From Ampullaceana balthica (Eukaryota > Mollusca > Gastropoda > Lymnaeidae), in the NCBI GenBank assembly GCA_944989445.1, contig CALYLW010000125.1:1634885-1698884 (forward strand): a stretch of DNA of 64,000 nucleotides. Reading direction: 5' to 3'. The position numbers were made by a program, and so were the translations under genes. Shown piece by piece: positions 57,560 to 64,000 of this stretch; position 1 is the stretch's first letter, and every line of letters begins with the position of its first letter. The notes under the pieces are model-generated. The model ran no database searches. It was not told where the DNA came from and was given only the letters and a program-made list of their open reading frames with translations.

Positions 57560-58290
57560 TCTCGTCATGATAATGAGGTGCCAGGTCATCGGTTGGCGAT
57601 GATGACTCTGCTTTACTATTGATTGCGATAAAGTCGTTATTGCTTGTACTCATTATTGTTTCCCATTCATTTAGGCTATCCATGTATATTGATCTTACTG
57701 TTACTTTGTATCTCATACCAGGACTTGTTTTCTTTTCGGTTTCTAAATTTTAGCGCATTTTTGGTCCTTACCGTATTTCAATATTCAGGTTATTCATGCC
57801 ACTGCTAATTCTGACGAAACAGTCTTTCGATATTGAAATTATTCCTTTATTTCTTTTTAGCATGTGATTTCGTGAGTTATTATTTAGGCCTGATATTGAA
57901 AAGTTCGACTTGTTTAATGTTTTTGCCTTCACTATAAAGAGAGCATAATGGAGGTTGTGATTTCTTAGGGAAGTCCAATAATTCTGTTTTACTGCGGTAG
58001 AGAGTTAAAACTTTCAGTCGGCTCTTTACTACAACCTCGTTTAGAATAGTTTGTAGGGCAAAATAGAAGTTTGATAGTAATACAGTTTCATCTCCATTAT
58101 TAAACTATTTAAATTATTTCCTCAAATTTTAATAACATCTTGGAGTGAAATATTCTGGAATATTACTTCACTGTAGAGGCTGAAAAGTTCTAGTGATAAA
58201 ACATATCCTTGCCTGACTCCTCTCGTCATTAATGTGTACTTACTAAGCTACTCCTCGTGTCTTATGTAAGCTTTTTACTCAAAATATATA
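57560..58290 (-). pseudogene. Decayed reverse transcriptase of a further LINE family
   Basis: The minus-strand reading MTRGVRQGYVLSLELFSLYS matches palm motif B. ETVLLSNFYFALQTILNEVV matches the region of the catalytic aspartates; YADD is not intact. Then KTELLDF and KGIISISKDCF..SSGMNNLNIEIR follow the thumb/C-terminal order of RTE/L1-like elements. Frameshifts and stops throughout. Confidence 0.6.
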
Positions 58291-58379
58291 TTTTTATTAT
58301 AGTATTCTAAGGTCATTACCGTCTATGTCCTAATTTTATAATATATTAAGTAGTTGTTGATGTTGAAAGTTGTGCTCCA

Positions 58380-59200
58380 AATTTGGCAAAGCCAGAGGGT
58401 AAATGGGAGATAAGTACCCACTTTCCTAGAAATACCCTGAAAGCCTCGCGTTTCACAATGCCTCTGTCAAATACTGCCCAGCTTCTAGCCTTTACGTGTG
58501 GCTGATCATTTAAGTCCGGCGGATCATATTTCTACTAACAGGGGAAGGAGCGAAGGCGGATCACGGCGCCTCAAAACCAGTCGCTTAGAGTAGATGAGGC
58601 TCGTAAACCTTGGCTCGTAGTTCATCTAGGAGAAGGAAACACTGACTTCAAACCTCCACTGAATTGCGGCTACACGCTACCCGGGAAAGGCTAAGAGAGT
58701 AAACCCTGAAAGAAAAACAGGAAATGGAGCACCTACAGACGGTTATATATAAAAGTTATGTACATTGCGGCACCTCCTGCGATGCCAATGGTGCAAAGTT
58801 GCATCGACGCAATTTGTTCCCTCAGTTACATCATTAACGTAGAGAGAAGGGATGCGTTGTTTGGATAGCAGCTAATTCTCCATATTTCTCAAGCCCAGGC
58901 TTGCATCACCTCTGGAGAGGACACTGCAGGGTTTCTGCAAGGTGTCGACAAAACACGGGAAGGTGCAGTTTACCGGTTCTAAGCCAAAGCTCAATTTACA
59001 TAGAGCTAGGCGCAACGAGCCGCTTCTAAAGGTGGGAGAGACTACCAATTTTTACTGGACAGCAACCGCCCAGTTCAAACCTAACAGCCCCCAGTCAAAT
59101 AGGTGCTATCCCGTCATGGCCTCCCTTCTCCACTGGTTGCGGGTAGATTAGATTATCACTCAACTAGTGGGCAAAAAAGCTGTGCAGCAAGAAATGCAAA
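58380..59200 (+). mobile_element. 5' region of the 58380-61490 LINE
   Basis: Non-coding, GC-richer: AAGCCAGAGGGTAAATGGGA, CTTGGCTCGTAGTTCATCTA and CGGCTACACGCTACCCGGGA. The first about 90 bases are the segment found inverted at 945-1045. It precedes the endonuclease region, so it is probably the 5' UTR with an ORF1 remnant. Confidence 0.6.
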
Positions 59201-60115
59201 AATTAAAAATAAGTTCTCAGCTCTTCAAACTGCTAGCTGATTATGGTTCATGCATCACATTTGACCTGCAGTCTATAAACGACACAAGGAAAACAGGTAT
59301 AAATAATATAGAGAGCTAAACACACTGAATATTGACTTTGCATACCATCAGGAGACTAGGCTCTTAGAAAGCGCTGACTAAAAAAGACAAACTACACCTT
59401 CTTCTGGCAAGGCACACCTACAGACACACCAAAAAAACTCGCTGTAGGTTTTGTAGATAAAAACACCATCCTACCATCCATTGAACCCCGTCATCAGGCA
59501 CGGAGAAAATCTTCAGTATAAGATTCAGAACAGCTGCGGGCCCAGCGTCATTCTTAGTACTTACGCCCAAACTCTCTGTTCAACCCCGGAAGAGAAGGAC
59601 CAATTTTTTGGAGATTTAGACCAGGCAATAGCTAGCATCCACAAAAATTATGCAATTAACTTTTAAAGAGATTTCAATGCTAGAATGGGTATCGACCACG
59701 AAGCCTGGCCAACAAGCCTTGGTCTTTTTGGAAGGGGAAAGATAAATGAGAATGGACAGGGTCTGCTGGAACTGTCCTGCACAAGAGGCTTGTGGTTGAC
59801 CAACACTTTCTTTAAGTGCAAAGATATACATCAAGTATATTGGAGACACATTCGATCTCGCTGGACCTGAATATCACCAGGCGTGCACAACTTGCTAGTG
59901 TTCTACTCACCTGCAGCTATCACATTGCTGAATGCGACAGGGATCACCCCCTTGTGGCTAGCAAGGTACGAATAATGAGAAAAAACTCGTACCACACCAA
60001 GAAAATGGGATGTCCATCAATCAACACCTCCTGCACGAAAGACCCTGTGAAAACACAGCTGTTCACAAAGTGCGCAAAGTATCTTAATGACGTCCCAAAA
60101 TATCACCATTGACTC
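59200..60115 (+). pseudogene. LINE apurinic-type endonuclease, broken
   Basis: EEP-fold endonuclease reading across three frames: QNSCGPSVILSTYAQTLCST (59540-59600), KDQFFGDLDQAIASIHK, RDFNARMGIDHEAWPTSLG (59665-59720; the GDFNAR catalytic motif with Gly changed to Arg), LLELSCTRGLWLTNTFFKC, LDLNITRRAQLASVLLTCSY (59868-59925) and DRDHPLVASKVRI (59937; catalytic Asp-His present). Stops at about 59664 and elsewhere and frameshifts at about 59760 and 59850 disable it. Confidence 0.8.
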
Positions 60116-60164
60116 CAAATGGATGCATCTCAGGGACACAATCTATACATCAGCAAATAAAATA

Positions 60165-60940
60165 TGGATCTTACGAAAATCTTTGATTTAGTCAGTCAAA
60201 GCGGGCTATTTCAAATCATGGAAAAATTTGGCTGCCCACAAACCTATTCGCTTATTCGCCGTTATCACACAGTTCCATGAAAATATACAGGCATAGTGCA
60301 GTTCGATGTAGCTATGTCAGAAACCTTTCCAGTGAGCAGCGGAGTTAAACAAGGTTGTGTACTCGGACCAACACTGTTCGCAATATTGTTCTCTGTACAG
60401 CTTTGGTACGCATTCAAGGATAGCATTGATGGAATCTGGTTACACACCAGAGCTGATGGAGAACTTTTCATCACTGCTCGCCTCGGAGCCAAAACCAAAA
60501 CGGCAGAGGTCCTAATTTGCAAGCTACTCTTTGAGGATAATGCGTGTCTGATAGCACACATAGAAACTGGTTTGCAACAACTTGCGTCAAAATTTTTCAA
60601 TGCCTGCAAAGAATTCGGTATGCAAATCAGATTGAAAAAGACTAACATCATGGCGAAAGACACACGTTATTCTCCCATCTTTAATATCGACGTTGAACGC
60701 TTGTAAGTGCTGGACAGTTTCACCTACTTGGGGTCCATGGTCTCCAATTCACTGTCAATGGAGGACGAAATAGACAGTAATATTGGAAATGCAGCGGCCA
60801 CAATGGTTAAATTAAATCAACGGCTTTATTAAAACATCGGGCAAACTGATAAAACTGTGTGTCTATCAAGCCTGCGTCATCAGTACGCTGATATACGTGA
60901 GCAAGATATGGACCACTTATACATTCCATGAGCGCAAGCT
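60165..60940 (+). pseudogene. LINE reverse transcriptase, broken
   Basis: Starts at palm motif A (DLTKIFDLVSQSGLF), so the RT N-terminal part is deleted between 60115 and 60165. Then come FPVSSGVKQGCVLGPTLFAI (60330-60385, motif B), KLLFEDNACLIAHIETGLQQ (60525-60580; the catalytic FADD has become FEDN), FGMQIRLKKTNIMAKDT and LDSFTYLGSMVSNSLSMED. There are stops at about 60278, 60703 and 60830. The same family occurs at 940-1770. Confidence 0.82.
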
Positions 60941-61490
60941 TAAAAGCTTCCACTTGAGGTGCCTGTGTCGAATTCTTAGGATTAAATGGCAGGACAAAGT
61001 GTAAATTAGTGAGGTCCTGATGCGTGCTAATACTCTAAGCATATTATCAATCATTAGTGAAAGACGGCTAAGATAGCTAGGGCACGTAAAAAATGAGTCC
61101 AGGTCGCATCCCCAAGGACCTTCTATATGGAGAACTGGCATCGGGAACGAGGAAGACAGGTTGCCCACATCTCTGATTTTCTGGCAGACATTTTTGAGAT
61201 ATGAAAGCAGCCATAATAACCACAACTGATTGGGAGTGTAAGGCCGAAGACCGATCTACGTGGCGCACAGTTGTCAAAGAGGGCGTCTTAGTAGCCGAGA
61301 AGTGAAAGGTGGAGGAGGCTACAGACAGAAGAACTAGGAGAAAGGCCAAAACATTAGGGATCACAGAACTCGAGTGCAAAATTTGTGGTAAAGACTGTCC
61401 CTGAAGGATAGGACTGCTCAGCCACACGAGGACATTAAACCCAACCCAACGGTGATGCACCATCGTCTAGTGAGACGGAATGATGCCGAT
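60941..61490 (+). mobile_element. 3' part and terminal hairpin of the LINE
   Basis: Decayed C-terminal coding (CLCRILRIKWQDK-like) and a 3' UTR ending CATCGTCTAGTGAGACGGAA, then TGATGCCGATTATTATTG. The 3' hairpin and (ATT) tail match 1745-1785 and the core of the 38-bp minisatellite. Confidence 0.7.
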
Positions 61491-61849
61491 TATTATTGTT
61501 TATGTTAATTTATCTAACGATTTGGGATAGTCTGTAAAGTAAAAATGCATGTCTTTTTCCGAAGCACTAATTAATTTAATTTCTTATTTTGCCCCTCTAA
61601 ATTATTTGGACTGTTGGTGGTTAGTTTTAACAGTATTTAAATAATAACTAAATATCTTCTATAAAAATCCCAGTTAAACATTCAAAGAAAAATCATGCCG
61701 CAGCGTGATTTATATTTATTTAATTTTTTTATAATTTTAAAACAGCGTTTGTTGAAAATTACTTTTTAAATTTTTACATAATGAGTTAACGCAAATATGC
61801 TCTATAAAGCATTGTAATAATAAACTTCAAGACTATATATTAACTAGGT

Positions 61850-62100
61850 TGCGCTGGGGCGCCGTGGCGCCTAAGGTGCCCACTATTTTTAGGGTGCCTA
61901 TGGCACCCACTTTTTTCAAAAGCCCAACTAACTTATCCTTGTATAAGCTAAAACAATGACGTCATATACTATTTATTTTACAGCGTGTCTTTAATTTATA
62001 ATTATTTTGCACACCTTTTTGCGCGCCTTCCGATGCACGCCTCGTATTAAAATATTAAAATATAAGCTCAAAAATGACGTCATAGCATTACGGATCCATA
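61850..62100. repeat. TGACGTCA-bearing MITE-like element
   Basis: Begins with GGGCGCCGTGGCGCC, then GGTGCCTATGGCACC-type palindromes. AATGACGTCAT occurs at about 61957 and 62073 in a relation inverted to the copy at 50575-50880. Confidence 0.5.
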
Positions 62101-63060
62101 CTCCAACCAACCTGTGACTTGGGCTATGATATTATATATAACAGTATACACCAATGTGATGTTTCTTGTAGGACACATTGAAGCTTTTTATAGTAGGTGG
62201 TTCAAAGACATTATTTTTGTAAAAAATATTTATACTTGAGTCATAGCAGAGATTGAATAGGATCACATGTCACGTACTTAACTTCAAGTAGATCAAATCT
62301 ATATTTAGTCGCCTTCCTTTTCATACCATAGAAATGACTATAAATCAGCATCATCATCAGTCTCATGACCGTTGCGTTCTTTGGGGGAGCGCATGGACTT
62401 AGGAAATTATCCCTTTCTCCACATTCACCTATCTTGAGCGGCGGCCAGAAAATTACTCGATTTCAGCACGGTACAATCTTTTTGTTGTCAAGCCAGCTTT
62501 TCCGCTGTTGACTTCTTCGCTATAAACAGCTGATTTGAAAAACAGCTTTTAACGTGTGAAAACCATTGCAATAAATATTAACCAAATTGTTGCTTTGGTA
62601 TAATTATATACTCTCAATAATATAAATGTTTTCGCAAATTAAGTATTTTGTGTTTTCTGGTAAAAAGCATTTGTCACATAGTTTTCCTTACCAGCCCTTG
62701 TCTTCCTATTTTGCTAAGATATTACCATGGATGTATCTTTACAATATTCATAATATGAATCGCTGCCTCTTAAATCCTTTTAAGTCCACTAATTGAGATT
62801 AACATCGAGTACATGTAAGAATTCAACACTGAGACAAAAGTTGTAAATTTGTATTCGGTATAGTTTTAGTTGATAACTTTCATCTAACATACAAAGTCCA
62901 CTTGGATTAGATTTTGAATTCATTAAAAACGATTTTTATAAATCATTTCACATTTAAATATAGTGAAGACTTGAATTAGCCATAATGTTCATCTTTTTTG
63001 TAATATTTAAACTATTCATTGAAGGAATAAGACTAATTAGCTTATCTGTTGTCAACAAAT
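62101..63060. other. Presumed intron of the knot gene, mostly AT-rich
   Basis: A patch at 62355-62470 (CATCATCATCAGTCTCATGA, GGGGGAGCGCATGGAC) looks like a retroelement 3' end. Nothing else was recognised. Confidence 0.35.
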
Positions 63061-63063
63061 TAC

Positions 63064-63126
63064 CTGCATTTGCGGCGACGACAGCAATCCTTTCGACCGT
63101 TGCAATACATTGGCTCCACACATTGA
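63064..63126 (-). CDS. Internal exon of a cystine-knot peptide gene
   Basis: A 63-nt exon read on the minus strand. It follows an acceptor ending GTGATTTCAG and precedes a donor GTAATT. In the frame that starts at its second base it encodes 20 full codons: five cysteines (C-x5-C-x5-CC-x4-C), a basic run of three Arg and a Lys after the CC pair, and a final AG left over (phase 2). This is the first part of the C-C-CC-C-C-C-C framework of inhibitor cystine knot peptides, as in agatoxin-like neuropeptides, agouti-type signalling domains and some venom peptides. The phase matches the exon at 56737-56701. The entering phase needs two bases from an upstream exon, which I did not find before position 64000; the signal-peptide exon is probably outside the window. 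Splice sites and cysteines are seen directly; the class is inferred from spacing. A chance open stretch remains possible. Confidence 0.62.
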
Positions 63127-64000
63127 CTGAAATCACACGGAATTCTTAATTTGTAATCATTTTAACTCATAATTGTTAAAGAATGTATGTGGTCCTTTTT
63201 TCATCAAGTTGCCAAGGCGCTGAGGGCTAATTATTCGATTTATTTAAATTTGGTATTTTCCTACCATTTGGATCTATTTATATCCATTTGTCGAGGGTGA
63301 TAAAAAAAATTAGGCCAAGGCGCGGAAAACCCAGTTTTCCACCAAACATTAGAAATTAACAGTGTGGAAAAGAAAATAATTAATTGGCCACAGATCCTTA
63401 ACAAAATGAAAGCTGAAAAAACGGATAATAAGTTGACGAATTTACAGTTCAAAAATCTTAACTTGAAAATTACGCTAAAATTGTGTAAAATTTTTATATT
63501 GCTTCATACGTTGCTACTAAAATTTGAATAGTTATTTCAGTAAGACAGAGCCATCGAATAAAAGAGACCTTCTATGACGTTCCTGCTTAGCCATTTTTGT
63601 TAAAATGTCATGGTTGTCAAAATTTGGCACTAAAAGATGCAAATGTAGTCGCTGCAATAAATGTCTTTATGTGAGTGCAGTAGTCAAAATCCCTTTCCTT
63701 CTTGAAATATTAAAAATCAAAGATTGGTTTACATGTCTGTAGCCTCTTTTTTCTATTTTTCATATGATTTCAACTTTACAAATAATATTTCAAAATAACT
63801 GGATTTATTATTATTTTTAGAAGTTTAAATGTCATTTGAATAAAATCCCTTTACTGAAAAAAAAGCTTAATATTATTTGTTATTTCTTTTTAGAAATGTT
63901 AATGTTGTGCGTCATACATATTAAGTGTCCAGGAAAATAAAGATTCGAATTTATCGCTAGCGTAATATCCCGTTTTAAAATATTGAATTTAGAATAGAAA
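63127..64000. other. Upstream of the knot exon; no exon identified
   Basis: The 63-codon minus frame 63452-63261 begins with a hydrophobic stretch, but a good donor in phase 2 is missing. I leave it uncalled. Confidence 0.35.

Noticed and set aside
63261..63452. Candidate signal-peptide exon upstream of the knot exon
   Set aside because: Hydrophobic start but no donor in the required phase; more likely chance.

Overview
The window looks like AT-rich nuclear DNA from an invertebrate animal. The dispersed repeat classes (several non-LTR clades, ZMYM1-, ZBED5- and GTF2IRD2-like hAT elements, a Helitron, a gypsy gag with coiled coil) and very long introns fit a lophotrochozoan, most likely a mollusc; that is an inference from repeat style, not a database match. 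No operons, ribosome binding sites, tRNA or rRNA genes were seen. Most of the sequence is layered, decayed transposable elements, minisatellites and unclassified AT-rich DNA.

Host-gene content is small but interesting, and all of it is on the minus strand. Two exons, 63126-63064 and 56737-56701, are bounded by plausible splice sites and have matching phases. Together they encode eight cysteines in the agatoxin/agouti-like cystine-knot arrangement C-x5-C-x5-CC-x4-C-x-C-x6-C-x-C, followed by Gly and a stop. Further downstream on the same strand, a TATA box, a short non-coding exon (about 21131-21078) and a signal-peptide exon (15000-14927) mark the 5' end of a second secretory gene. The two may be members of a tandem family of secreted peptides.

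Layout: 1-905 repeat family R (partial); 940-1770 rearranged LINE; 3550-3945 hAT C-terminus; 4370-4990 MITE-like copies; 6045-7554 hAT with TIRs and TSD; 7673-10939 hAT with a second hAT nested in reverse; 12690-13415 LTR-like; 13504-13971 MITE; 14927-15000 signal exon; 16165-16575 CR1 piece; 16585-19690 family R carrying a GC-rich insert; 19705-20570 CR1 and ZMYM-type hAT pieces; 21078-21163 promoter and exon; 22200-24500 foldback repeat holding a CR1; 24640-25010 hAT piece; 25318-27217 CR1; 28106-31075 broken gypsy element with a nested LTR-like block; 31130-31790 hAT piece; 32372-33672 hAT; 35845-36251 mariner-like; 36622-36945 inverted minisatellite; 37931-38610 homogeneous 38-bp minisatellite; 39117-40031 LTR element 3' part; 40642-40760 microsatellites; 41955-45335 family R inverted; 45345-45446 (TA)n; 45577-46903 intact RT; 48300-49650 old repeats; 51126-53457 hAT with a nested MITE; 53552-54100 Helitron 3' end; 56701-56737 terminal knot exon; 57000-58290 LINE pieces; 58380-61490 long LINE; 61850-62100 MITE; 63064-63126 knot exon.

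The mobile elements are almost all inactivated by stops, frameshifts or truncation. The exception is the 45577-46903 reverse transcriptase, which is open throughout but 5'-truncated. Insertion order can be read in several places (hAT in hAT, MITE in hAT, LTR in gypsy, GC-rich insert in family R).
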